Positions 8,286 through 16,010 of a DNA stretch of 64,000 nucleotides are shown one piece after another. The stretch comes from Bacteroidota bacterium (GTDB lineage: Bacteria; Bacteroidota; Bacteroidia; Bacteroidales; F082). The notes below the pieces were generated by a model that was not told the origin of the DNA, ran no database searches, and saw only the letters and a list, made by a program, of their open reading frames with translations. The stretch covers positions 186,001 through 250,000 of the forward strand of contig JADJXJ010000001.1 of assembly GCA_016715945.1 (NCBI GenBank), written 5' to 3'. Numbering within the stretch: position 1 is the stretch's first letter; every line of letters begins with the position of its first letter. A program made the position numbers and the translations under genes.

Positions 8286-9151
8286 GAAAATATCTCGTTG
8301 CACTTTTGCTTCTTGCTCCGCTGTTGGTTTTTTCGGCCGACCCGCTTGCGTTCAGGCTGGTTGACTCAAAAGGCAGAAAGTCGTCGTTCGTAAAGATGCT
8401 TCGTGCCGCTTCGCAGGCCGATGTGGTGTTTTTTGGTGAGCTGCACAACAATCCCATAGCCCATTGGATGCAACTTGAACTGACCACAGCCCTTGCCGAT
8501 AAATTTGGGGAACAACTTGTGCTGGGCGCCGAAATGTTCGAAACCGACAATCAGGCTGCGCTCAACAATTTTCTCGCCGGCCTGATCAATCGCGACAGCC
8601 TCCAGAAAGCTGCACGCCTTTGGCCTAACTATAAAACCGATATTGAACCTCTTGTGCTGCTTGCACGCGATCGCAAATTGCCCTTTATTGCCACAAATAT
8701 TCCGCGGCGCTATGCCTCACAGGTGTTCCGCCAGGGCTTCGAGGCGCTCGAATCGTTGCCTGAGGACGAAAAGGCCTTCATTGCACCTTTGCCCATTGCT
8801 TACGATCCCGAATTGCCATCGTATAAAGCTATGCTCGACATGATGGCAGGGCATGGCGGAGGACCAAATGTGGCCAATTTTCCAAAAGCCCAGGCTGTGA
8901 AAGATGCCACCATGGCCTGGTTTATTCACCAGAACCTCGCTGCCGGGAAGAAGTTTATTCATTTCAACGGCGCCTACCACTCCGACAACTTTGAGGGTAT
9001 TGTCTGGTATTTGCGAAAACTCCGCCCGGAATTAAAGATCATGGTCATTTCGACACTCGAAACAGCTCAGCCTCTCCGACTTCCGGACGATAAGAAAGGC
9101 GTAGCCGATTTTGTGCTGTTGGTGCCCGAAAACATGACCAAAACCCACTGA
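8282..9151 (+). CDS. ChaN-like (heme-regulated iron-binding) exported protein
   Basis: A 289-residue exported protein of the ChaN family. The signal peptide is MRKYLVALLLLAPLLVFSA; no lipobox Cys is seen. Family motifs are DVVFFGELHNNPIAHW near residue 49, LGAEMFETDNQ near 81, and a late His-containing motif HFNGAYHSDNFEGI. ChaN from Campylobacter binds stacked heme cofactors and is tied to iron uptake; in most bacteria the role is untested. It overlaps cdd by 4 bp and is followed 10 bp later by a kinase gene. Family likely, function uncertain. Confidence 0.8.
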   Translation: MRKYLVALLLLAPLLVFSADPLAFRLVDSKGRKSSFVKMLRAASQADVVFFGELHNNPIAHWMQLELTTALADKFGEQLVLGAEMFETDNQAALNNFLAGLINRDSLQKAARLWPNYKTDIEPLVLLARDRKLPFIATNIPRRYASQVFRQGFEALESLPEDEKAFIAPLPIAYDPELPSYKAMLDMMAGHGGGPNVANFPKAQAVKDATMAWFIHQNLAAGKKFIHFNGAYHSDNFEGIVWYLRKLRPELKIMVISTLETAQPLRLPDDKKGVADFVLLVPENMTKTH

Positions 9152-9161
9152 GCCGGATCTT

Positions 9162-10016
9162 ATGCTGCTGCTTGCCGAATCGGGCGCAACCCATTCCCGC
9201 TGGGCTTTGCTGCTGCCGGATGGTGACGTTCAACGGGTTACGCTGAACGGTTTCAACCCAAACTATCATGCTCCGGAGGAATTGCTCAGGATTTTAAATG
9301 AACTGATCGTACAAATTCCTGGCGCCAGTCGGGCAGGTCGGATTGTTTATTACGGTTCAGGTTGTGCCACCAGCGAAAAGGCGGATACTGTCAAAAAGCT
9401 GCTTTCGGAGAGATTTCCCCTGATTGGCATCGAAGTTCATGGCGATTTGCTGGCAGTGGCCCGCGGAATGCTTGGTCAGTCACAGGGAATTGCGGCTATA
9501 CTGGGAACAGGTTCCAATGCCGGATTGTACGACGGACGCCAGCTGCTTAAAACCATTCCCTCCCTGGGCTACATCATGGGCGACTATGGCAGCGCATCGC
9601 ACCTGGGCAGGTTGCTGGTGCAAGCCTACATGCGGCATGCCATGCCTGCCAATCTGGCCGAAAGTTTTGAAAAATTCGCTGCGCTAAACCATCATAACCT
9701 GGTTGCCGCCATTTATTCTCATCCCTCACCGGGAAACTTTCTGGCTTCGCTGGCGCCATTTCTGTCAGAACAACTTCACAATTCCTGGGTAAAGAATATT
9801 GTGACACAGTCGTTTGGTGAATTTCTTGCTGAAATGCAGGCGACGCTGGGCACTGCTGAAGTGCATGCCATAGCATTTTCAGGTGCGGTTGCCCATCACT
9901 TTGCGCCTCTGCTTGAGCATGCTGTGCGACAGCGTGGCATCAACACTCCGGTCTGGATTTCAGCCTCTCCTTTCGATGGCCTGATACAATATCACCGGAA
10001 AACGGTATCAGAATAG
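9162..10016 (+). CDS. BadF/BadG/NagK-type ATPase (N-acetylglucosamine kinase-like)
   Basis: A 284-residue actin-fold (ASKHA) kinase-like protein. The phosphate-1 loop reads LLAESGATHSRWALL, the phosphate-2 loop AAILGTGSNAGLYDG, and GYIMGDYGSASHLGR is the segment conserved in bacterial N-acetylglucosamine kinases of the BadF/BadG/BcrA/BcrD superfamily. It probably phosphorylates an amino sugar from cell-wall or glycan recycling, in the cytosol. The first loop has Glu where many members have Asp, and this is common in the Bacteroidota branch. It closes the plus-strand run and its stop overlaps the 3' end of the convergent TonB receptor gene by 9 bp. Confidence 0.82.
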   Translation: MLLLAESGATHSRWALLLPDGDVQRVTLNGFNPNYHAPEELLRILNELIVQIPGASRAGRIVYYGSGCATSEKADTVKKLLSERFPLIGIEVHGDLLAVARGMLGQSQGIAAILGTGSNAGLYDGRQLLKTIPSLGYIMGDYGSASHLGRLLVQAYMRHAMPANLAESFEKFAALNHHNLVAAIYSHPSPGNFLASLAPFLSEQLHNSWVKNIVTQSFGEFLAEMQATLGTAEVHAIAFSGAVAHHFAPLLEHAVRQRGINTPVWISASPFDGLIQYHRKTVSE

Positions 10017-12431
10017 CATGTTGAGCTGCAGCATCCAGTGAATTCCTGCCTGCGGATAGAGCCCCTCCATCTCGAGGGCCTGCCCGTCGAGAAAATAGCG
10101 GTAAACCCAGCCATTGGCCACATATTGCTGATCGAACAGGTTGAAAATGCCCAGGGTAAGGCGGGTGCGTTCGGCCAGACGTAAGGTAGGGGCGTACGAC
10201 AAGGTTAGATTTGTAGTGGAATAGGGATCAATACTTCTGGTTTTGCTTGAGGTGTTGTCGAGATACTGCCGGCTGACGTAGTTTGTTTGCAATCCGAGTT
10301 CAAGCTGTCCGGTCGGATTCCAGGTGGCCATTAACCCGGCTACAGCCGAAGGTGAGAAGGAGATGTTGGTGTTGCCGTGTCTGATTTCATATTGCAGCGG
10401 CTGGTTATTGGGATCGTCCCAATAGTTCCAGTTGTCCACATATTCCACAAAATCAACAATCCGGTTGCTGCTCAGGCTGAAGTGACCGTCGAGCTTAAGC
10501 TTTTGAGACGCTTTCCAGGATGCCAGGTTTTCCCATCCGATCCGGTAACTTTTTGGCACATTTGTCATGATGGGCGAACCCACATTGTTGATCTTGCCTG
10601 TGAGCACCAGCTGGTTGTTGTAATACATCATGTAGGCATTTGATTCGAGCCGCAGATTGTTTTTTTCAGTGCGCAAGCCTATTTCCACATTATACATACG
10701 CTCGGGTTTGATTTCCTGACCCGGATCCAGGTCACGGTAAGCTGTGCGGTTGGGCTCGCGATTTACGATGGCCAGCTGGAGGTAAGCGTGAGTGCTTGTG
10801 TTTAGATGCCGGGTAATACCTGCTTTGGGGTTAAAAAAGAAGAATTTGTGAGTTTGGGTGAGGTCGCGCAGGTTGTCGTGGGTGCCTTCGATGCGGTAAT
10901 CAATCCGACGGAAATGGAGGTCGGCAAAGGCTTCCCATTTGTCAGTCAGCACAATATCGGCCTTGCTGAAAAGGCTGGCATCGGTTTTTGTCCCGGTGTT
11001 GAAATACCAGGGCGTTTTATTGTCCACGGCGGCAACCCGCGACCAGATAATGTAACCGAAATGATCGCCCTTGTAATGGTTGATGCCGGCGCCCGAGCGC
11101 AGGCTCATGCGGCCTTGCTGCCATTGGTGCCCCAGCTGTGCACCATAAAAACTGTTGTCGAGCCACTTCTGCCTGATCAGGTCGGAGCGCTTGATTTCCA
11201 CGCCACCCACAACTGGGTTCGGAAGGCCGTATTTGCTGAATCGTTCGTTGTTTTTCCAGTTCTCGTAGTATCCTTTTCCAAGGGTTAGGAATGTGGTCAA
11301 AGTCAGCGTATGAAATGGATTCAACTCATGTGCGGCATGCAGCTGGTAGTAATCCTGCTGATAGTTGTCGGTTTCGTTGTAGTAAAAACCAATGAGCTTG
11401 CCGTTGGCATCCTTTATTTCGCCGGCCGGGTTATACCTCCGGTTGGTATCGAGGGCGGCGCGGGGTATGCCGTTCCAGGCCTGGTAGGTTTTTTCGGCTC
11501 CGCTGCTTGCCATGATTTTAACCAGGCTGCGTTTGCTTGTCCATCCCCCGGCAAGATAAAACGACCTGAGATCGGACGAGGCGCGGTCAATGTATCCATC
11601 GGAGGATATTTTGCTCAGCCGGCCTTCGAAGTTAAGCCCTTTTGCGTTTGTTCCCGTACTGAAGTTCAGGGTGTTGCGGAAGGTGTTGAAGGCGCCCGCA
11701 CCAGTGGTGAACTCTACAAAAGGCGTGTCGGGGCGCGATAGGGTGCTGATGTTGATGCTTGCGCCAAAGGCTGCTGTTCCGTTGGCCGAAGTGCCTGCCC
11801 CGCGCTGAATCTGCATGCTTTCGACCGAGCTGGCCAGATCTGGCATATTGACGAACCAGACCCCATGCGATTCAGGGTCGTTCACAGGCACCCCGTTGAG
11901 GGTGACGTTGATGCGGGTGATGTCGGTGCCACGTATGCGAATGCCGGTATATCCGATTCCGGCTCCGGCATCGGAATTGACAACCACCGAAGGGGTCATC
12001 GTCAGCAGGTAGGGGAGGTCGGGTCCGGTATTGCGGGTCGCAATGGCTTGTTTGTCGAGCAGGGTAAAGGTGGCTGCGCTATTGCCGGTGAGCCGGGTGG
12101 CACGCACCACAACCTCGTCCTGAAGCAGGCTGGCAGGCTTCAGGGCAATGCTGATCATCTTGTTGGCATCCACCACAATGCGCTGCTCGTCAGTGTGATA
12201 ACCTACATAGCTCACCTGCAGCACATACGTCCCGGCTTTCAGTTGCTGAAATACAAAACTGCCGTCAGCGGCCGCAACTTTGTTCAATCCATGGCTTTTG
12301 AGGCTAAGGTGCGCTCCGGGCAAACCCTGCCCGGTTTCTGCATCGGTCACCCTGCCGCGCAATTCAAACTGGGCTATGAGCAAGAGCGGTGCCCACAGCA
12401 AAGAAAACATCAAAGAAAATTTTGACCACAT
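10008..12431 (-). CDS. TonB-dependent outer-membrane receptor, TPP-riboswitch controlled (probable thiamine importer)
   Basis: About 807 residues. A signal peptide (LMFSLLWAPLLLIAQ) is followed by a carboxypeptidase-regulatory-like domain (about 22-105, ELRGRVTDAETGQGLPGAHL), a plug (about 120-245, with IRIRGTDITRINVTLNGVP and VESMQIQRGAGTSANG) and a 22-strand-type barrel ending in the aromatic-terminated LQLNMLF. A TPP aptamer lies directly upstream on the same strand. Bacteroides thiamine receptors are known to be controlled this way, so import of thiamine or its phosphates is the best assignment. The frame stays open upstream to 12578, but those codons are the riboswitch; ATG 12431 gives the signal peptide at the correct place. 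No SusD partner or PnuT follows. Confidence 0.88.
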   Translation of the reverse strand: MWSKFSLMFSLLWAPLLLIAQFELRGRVTDAETGQGLPGAHLSLKSHGLNKVAAADGSFVFQQLKAGTYVLQVSYVGYHTDEQRIVVDANKMISIALKPASLLQDEVVVRATRLTGNSAATFTLLDKQAIATRNTGPDLPYLLTMTPSVVVNSDAGAGIGYTGIRIRGTDITRINVTLNGVPVNDPESHGVWFVNMPDLASSVESMQIQRGAGTSANGTAAFGASINISTLSRPDTPFVEFTTGAGAFNTFRNTLNFSTGTNAKGLNFEGRLSKISSDGYIDRASSDLRSFYLAGGWTSKRSLVKIMASSGAEKTYQAWNGIPRAALDTNRRYNPAGEIKDANGKLIGFYYNETDNYQQDYYQLHAAHELNPFHTLTLTTFLTLGKGYYENWKNNERFSKYGLPNPVVGGVEIKRSDLIRQKWLDNSFYGAQLGHQWQQGRMSLRSGAGINHYKGDHFGYIIWSRVAAVDNKTPWYFNTGTKTDASLFSKADIVLTDKWEAFADLHFRRIDYRIEGTHDNLRDLTQTHKFFFFNPKAGITRHLNTSTHAYLQLAIVNREPNRTAYRDLDPGQEIKPERMYNVEIGLRTEKNNLRLESNAYMMYYNNQLVLTGKINNVGSPIMTNVPKSYRIGWENLASWKASQKLKLDGHFSLSSNRIVDFVEYVDNWNYWDDPNNQPLQYEIRHGNTNISFSPSAVAGLMATWNPTGQLELGLQTNYVSRQYLDNTSSKTRSIDPYSTTNLTLSYAPTLRLAERTRLTLGIFNLFDQQYVANGWVYRYFLDGQALEMEGLYPQAGIHWMLQLNMLF

Positions 12432-12486
12432 AAAAATTGATTTAAAGGTTTGATAATGAACCATTAAACCAATAGGGAATGTCTGA

Positions 12487-12590
12487 TTGCTTTTTCCCTT
12501 CGCCGGCATTACCCGGATCAGGTTCCAAGGGTATGATCTCAGCCTGTTTTTCATCCCGTCGAAAAACGGGAAAGGCACCCCTATTGAGTT
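12487..12590 (-). ncRNA. TPP (thiamine pyrophosphate) riboswitch
   Basis: Read on the minus strand the segment contains all conserved aptamer parts in order: GGGGTGCC, a variable hairpin (CCCGTTTTTCGACGGG), CTGAGAT, ATACCC, GAACCTGATC, GGGTAATGCCGGCGAAGGGA. These are the P2/P3/L5 elements of THI boxes. It ends about 56 nt before the receptor start codon. An 8-nt strand just before the aptamer (12579-12586) is perfectly complementary to one just after it (12470-12477), a candidate expression platform. Confidence 0.95.
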
Positions 12591-12595
12591 TGTGG

Positions 12596-12627
12596 CAAAG
12601 TTACTGCAATACCGCTTTTTTTGTCAA
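12596..12627 (-). promoter_or_regulatory. Candidate promoter for the riboswitch-receptor transcript
   Basis: On the minus strand TTGAC (around 12623-12627) is followed by about 21 bp and then TAACTTTG (complement of 12596-12603), close to the Bacteroidota -33/-7 arrangement. The predicted start would lie just before the TPP aptamer, as expected. Confidence 0.55.
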
Positions 12628-12759
12628 TGAAATTCTGCATTTTCTGTCTTCCAAAGTCAACTGTTATTCTAAATTATTCTGCAAGAAGCTGTAAATCAGA
12701 CTATATAATTTAGAATCTGATTTAATCGGAATAAAGGTAAATAAATACCTAAAATAGTT

Positions 12760-12767
12760 TATTTTTG
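12760..12767 (+). promoter_or_regulatory. -7 box for the SBP/GTPase/ABC cassette
   Basis: TATTTTTG fits TAnnTTTG and lies 22 bp before the ATG at 12790. A clear -33 TTTG is missing. It would drive the plus-strand cassette, divergent from the riboswitch-controlled receptor. Confidence 0.45.
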
Positions 12768-12789
12768 CAAAACATTAACAATTACAACA

Positions 12790-14010
12790 ATGTACGATCA
12801 TCCAGGCAAGGTATTGATTTCTCCGGAGGACACTTTGTGGCAGATAGCGGAGCGTTATCCTGAGACCATTGCGGTTTTTGTCAGGCATGGCTTTTCGCTT
12901 ATGGCCGATCCTGAGAAGCGGCTCGCGTTTGGCAGCAAATTGCGGCTCGACATTGCCCTTGGCATGCGTCAGATTGATTTCGAGGTGTTTTACAGCGAGC
13001 TGGAAGCTGCGGTCATGAATTCCGGCCGGCAGCCTGAGTACGGACCGGGTGTTGTGCGGGTGAAAGGTTTGTTGCCTTGTCCGGTGCGTTTGCCGCTTCA
13101 GGAAAAGCTCGATACCTTTGTAGCTTCGAGGCAGGCTGATGGCCTTGTGCTGGCTGGCGAACTCAAAGCGGCCTCTATGGGGCTGGACTGGTTGAAGAGC
13201 GATGCAGAGGCTGCAGCTTCGCCTTCTGAGCTGGACGACATATACCTTTCGGCCGGTTTTGATTTGTTTTTTGAGGAACGGTATTTCGGCAGGTTTATCA
13301 AATCCGGACATTTTGTGGATCCCACCGGATGGGACCGGCCAAATCCATGCTTTCCGCAGGCAGGCGTGGATATTCTTGATCCTTTGCGCAGGTATGGGGT
13401 TGTTGCTGTGGTTCCGGCTGTCTTTCTGGTAAACACGGCTGAGCTTGCAGGCCGGCCGGTGCCTTCGTCATGGGAGGATCTGTTGCATCCCCAATGGGAG
13501 GCATCGTTGAGTTTGCCGGTTTCCGATTTTGACCTGTTCAATGCCATCCTGCTGACTATCAGTAACAAATATGGCATGGATGCAGTGGAAGCCCTTGGGA
13601 GGAACATGCAACAAAGTCTGCATCCTGCCCAGATGGTAAAGTCGGAAAGGTTGAGCCGGAGGCCGGCTGTGACAATCATGCCAAATTTCTTTACCAAAAT
13701 GGCCAGGCCAGGTGGCCCGATGCTGGCAGTCTGGCCCGCCGATGGGGCAATCCTCAGTCCTGTATTTATGATTGCCAAAAGCGATGGGAACAGCCATATC
13801 GGGGATGTAGCCTCCTTACTGGCTTCGCGCGAGGTAGGTGAAATCTTGTCGCATCTGGGATTGTTTCCGAGTGTGCATCCGCTGGTGGACAACCGGCTGC
13901 CTGCGGGCGCTCCCATGATGTGGCTTGGATGGGATTTTATCGGCTCCAACGATCTGAACACAGCTTTCGAAGCTTGCAATGAACGCTTCAAGAGCGCAAC
14001 AACATATTAG
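12790..14010 (+). CDS. Cytosolic substrate-binding-protein-like protein with DUF1858-like N-terminal domain
   Basis: A 406-residue protein in two parts. Residues 1-75 look like a DUF1858/ScdA-N-type helical domain (DTLWQIAERYPETIAVFVRHGF). From about residue 85 the sequence resembles type-2 periplasmic binding proteins of the iron/thiamine/polyamine group: YGVVAVVPAVFLVNTAELAG, SSWEDLLHPQWEASLSLPVSD, LAVWPADGAILSPVFMIAKS and a C-terminal VASLLASREVGEILSHLG. There is no signal peptide or lipobox, so it should be cytosolic, which is odd for this fold. A conserved-looking VKGLLPCPVRLPL joins the two domains. It is followed 2 bp later by a HypB-like GTPase and then an ABC-type ATPase. Ligand unknown; a metal or cofactor precursor is possible. 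Confidence 0.7.
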   Translation: MYDHPGKVLISPEDTLWQIAERYPETIAVFVRHGFSLMADPEKRLAFGSKLRLDIALGMRQIDFEVFYSELEAAVMNSGRQPEYGPGVVRVKGLLPCPVRLPLQEKLDTFVASRQADGLVLAGELKAASMGLDWLKSDAEAAASPSELDDIYLSAGFDLFFEERYFGRFIKSGHFVDPTGWDRPNPCFPQAGVDILDPLRRYGVVAVVPAVFLVNTAELAGRPVPSSWEDLLHPQWEASLSLPVSDFDLFNAILLTISNKYGMDAVEALGRNMQQSLHPAQMVKSERLSRRPAVTIMPNFFTKMARPGGPMLAVWPADGAILSPVFMIAKSDGNSHIGDVASLLASREVGEILSHLGLFPSVHPLVDNRLPAGAPMMWLGWDFIGSNDLNTAFEACNERFKSATTY

Positions 14011-14012
14011 AT

Positions 14013-14711
14013 ATGAATCTGATAACATTTTCCGGTCCGCCTTCTTCGGGCAAGACGAGTGTGATCATCAAAATGGCAGCCCAGCTTGCCCTCAAAGGCC
14101 TGAAAGTGGGAGCCGTGAAGTTTGATTGCCTGCATACCGACGATGACCTTGCCTACGAGCGCGCCGGAATTCCGGTAAAAAAGGGGCTGTCGGGTGCACT
14201 TTGTCCGGATCATTATTTTGTTTCGAACATTGAGGCCGTACTCGACTGGGGCCTGAATCAAAAGTTCGATATCCTGGTTTCGGAAAGCGCCGGATTGTGC
14301 AACCGGTGCAGCCCTTATATCAAAGAGATCACTGCCGTATGTGTGATTGACAACCTTAGTGGCATCAACACTCCGCGCAAGATCGGCCCCATGCTTCGCA
14401 TGGCCGATGTGGTGGTCATCACCAAGGGCGATATTGTTTCGCAAGCCGAGCGCGAGGTGTTTGCAGCCCGCGTGCATGCGGTCAATCCTGCAGCCATTGT
14501 GATGCATGTCAATGGACTAACCGGTCAGGGCTCTTACGAACTGGCAGGTTTGATGCAGGTGGGCCAAAAGCAGGTGGACTCACTCAAGGGCAGCCGCCTG
14601 CGGTTTTCGATGCCTTCGGCCCTGTGTTCGTACTGCCTGGGCGAAACCCGCATCGGAGCTTCATATCAGATGGGTAATGTCAGGAAAATAAATATGGAGG
14701 AACAGCCGTGA
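14013..14711 (+). CDS. HypB/CobW-like GTPase with two CxxC motifs
   Basis: A 232-residue P-loop GTPase. The G1 loop is FSGPPSSGKTSVII (residues 5-18). The segment ILVSESAGLCNRCSPYIKE is the position where HypB and UreG carry their ExxG switch motif, here with a CxxC inserted. VVITKGDIV is the G4 base-recognition motif (TKxD variant), and a second CxxC occurs at SALCSYCLGETRIG near the C-terminus. HypB and UreG relatives load nickel into hydrogenase or urease; here no such enzyme is nearby. The cysteines suggest a bound metal or Fe-S cluster. Its start follows the SBP-like gene by 2 bp and its stop overlaps the ABC gene by 4 bp, so the three are translationally linked. Confidence 0.75.
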   Translation: MNLITFSGPPSSGKTSVIIKMAAQLALKGLKVGAVKFDCLHTDDDLAYERAGIPVKKGLSGALCPDHYFVSNIEAVLDWGLNQKFDILVSESAGLCNRCSPYIKEITAVCVIDNLSGINTPRKIGPMLRMADVVVITKGDIVSQAEREVFAARVHAVNPAAIVMHVNGLTGQGSYELAGLMQVGQKQVDSLKGSRLRFSMPSALCSYCLGETRIGASYQMGNVRKINMEEQP

Positions 14712-15724
14712 CCAGTCATGAAATGTTGCTTGGTTCGAGCCTGAAAGAACTAACCATCAGGTATCCCTACCTCGGTCAGTTCCTCGAGGCCTATCCCTTT
14801 GTGCTAAAGCAATCCGGCGATATTCCGCTGGGAGCTGTGCTACGGGAGCTCGAAAGCAGAGACGAAGATCTGGCTTTCGATGCCGGTAGCTTTATAGCTC
14901 AGTTGCAGGAGTTTATACAACAGATGCAGGAGTTTCTGGGTCAGGAGCATGCAGCGGTTGAGGTGCTGACTATCTTGCCGGGTTTCGATAAGCAGGGCAA
15001 TCCGGAGGGATTCGAAAAGCTGGAGCTCGCGAAGGGAAGTGTAACCAGTATAGTCGGGCCGACGGGTTCAGGCAAGAGCAGGCTGCTGGCCGACATCGAA
15101 TGGGTAGCCCAGGGCGATACGCCCACCGGTCGCCGGGTGCTGGTAAACAACCGGCCACCGCTCACCGACTGGCGGTATGCTTCGGGAAAAAAGCTGGTTG
15201 CCCAGCTGTCGCAAAACATGAATTTTGTGATGGACCTCGAAGTGGAGGAATTCCTCATGCTTCATGCCCGAAGCCGGATGATAGCCAATGCAGACGGGCT
15301 GGTGCGGCAGATCATAGCTCAGGCCAACGAGCTGGCCGGCGAAAAGTTTGGCCCACATACCCCCATCACCGCATTGAGCGGCGGACAGTCGCGCGCACTG
15401 ATGATTGCCGATACGGCCATACTCAGCGCCAGCCCCGTGGTGCTGATTGATGAAATTGAGAATGCCGGAATCGACCGCCGCCGCGCCCTCGACCTGCTGA
15501 TCAGGGAAGAAAAGATTGTGTTGATGGCTACACACGACCCCATCCTTGCCCTGATGGCCGACCAAAGGATTGTAATCAGCAATGGCGGCATCAGCAGGTT
15601 GATCAAAACTTCAGATGTCGAAAAGGCGATGCTGGCCGAACTTGAGCATTACGACAAAAAGATGATGCAATTCAGAAATCAACTCCGTCATGGAGGACTT
15701 TTGCACGAAATAACTGATTTATAA
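14708..15724 (+). CDS. ABC-type ATPase with DUF1858-like N-terminus, no permease partner
   Basis: A 338-residue soluble protein. The N-terminal 70 residues (SSLKELTIRYPYLGQFLEAY) resemble the N-terminal domain of the SBP-like protein two genes upstream. The ATPase part shows Walker A IVGPTGSGKSRLL (about 116-128), the ABC signature ALSGGQSRALMIADT, Walker B SPVVLIDEIENAG and the H-loop VLMATHDP. A short charged helix ends the protein. No transmembrane permease is encoded nearby, so this is unlikely to be a transporter subunit; a soluble ATP-driven assembly or remodelling role with the GTPase and binding protein is more plausible. ABC fold certain; role unknown. Confidence 0.75.
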   Translation: MTSHEMLLGSSLKELTIRYPYLGQFLEAYPFVLKQSGDIPLGAVLRELESRDEDLAFDAGSFIAQLQEFIQQMQEFLGQEHAAVEVLTILPGFDKQGNPEGFEKLELAKGSVTSIVGPTGSGKSRLLADIEWVAQGDTPTGRRVLVNNRPPLTDWRYASGKKLVAQLSQNMNFVMDLEVEEFLMLHARSRMIANADGLVRQIIAQANELAGEKFGPHTPITALSGGQSRALMIADTAILSASPVVLIDEIENAGIDRRRALDLLIREEKIVLMATHDPILALMADQRIVISNGGISRLIKTSDVEKAMLAELEHYDKKMMQFRNQLRHGGLLHEITDL

Positions 15725-15743
15725 ACCTTTATTATTGAAAGTT

Positions 15744-15986
15744 ATGCACGACGGTTGTACAGGTACATTTACCGACGGAAAAATGGTGGTGGATAAGATC
15801 CGCCAGATGGGCTTCGACAAGCAATTCATGCCCGTGGCCTTTACCTTGCAGTGCAGCAATTGCGGCCAGCATTTTGAGATGGAATGCTTCGAAACGCATT
15901 GCCCCGGCTGCGGGATGGTTTATGGTGTTACCCCCTGCCATTCCTACGATCCGAACAACATTATGCCAGCAGGAATAGGGTACTGA
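15744..15986 (+). CDS. Small zinc-ribbon-like protein
   Basis: An 80-residue cytosolic protein with a CxxC-x(n)-CxxC zinc-ribbon pattern: LQCSNCGQHFEMECFETHCPGCGMVYG, plus further cysteines at position 5 and in TPCHSYDPNN. The start is ATG 15744; a TTG nine bases upstream is in frame but less likely. It follows the ABC ATPase by 19 bp and probably belongs to the same operon. No DNA-binding or enzymatic motif is visible; it may be a metal-binding accessory factor. Confidence 0.7.
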   Translation: MHDGCTGTFTDGKMVVDKIRQMGFDKQFMPVAFTLQCSNCGQHFEMECFETHCPGCGMVYGVTPCHSYDPNNIMPAGIGY

Positions 15987-16010
15987 TCAGGACAAGTTTT
16001 ACTGCAGGCA

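Noticed and set aside
12432..12578. N-terminal extension of the TonB receptor
   Set aside because: These codons are the TPP aptamer; the signal peptide begins at ATG 12431.
12790..15724. Conventional thiamine ABC transporter paired with the TPP-controlled receptor
   Set aside because: The binding protein has no export signal, there is no permease gene, and the riboswitch lies on the opposite strand, controlling only the receptor.
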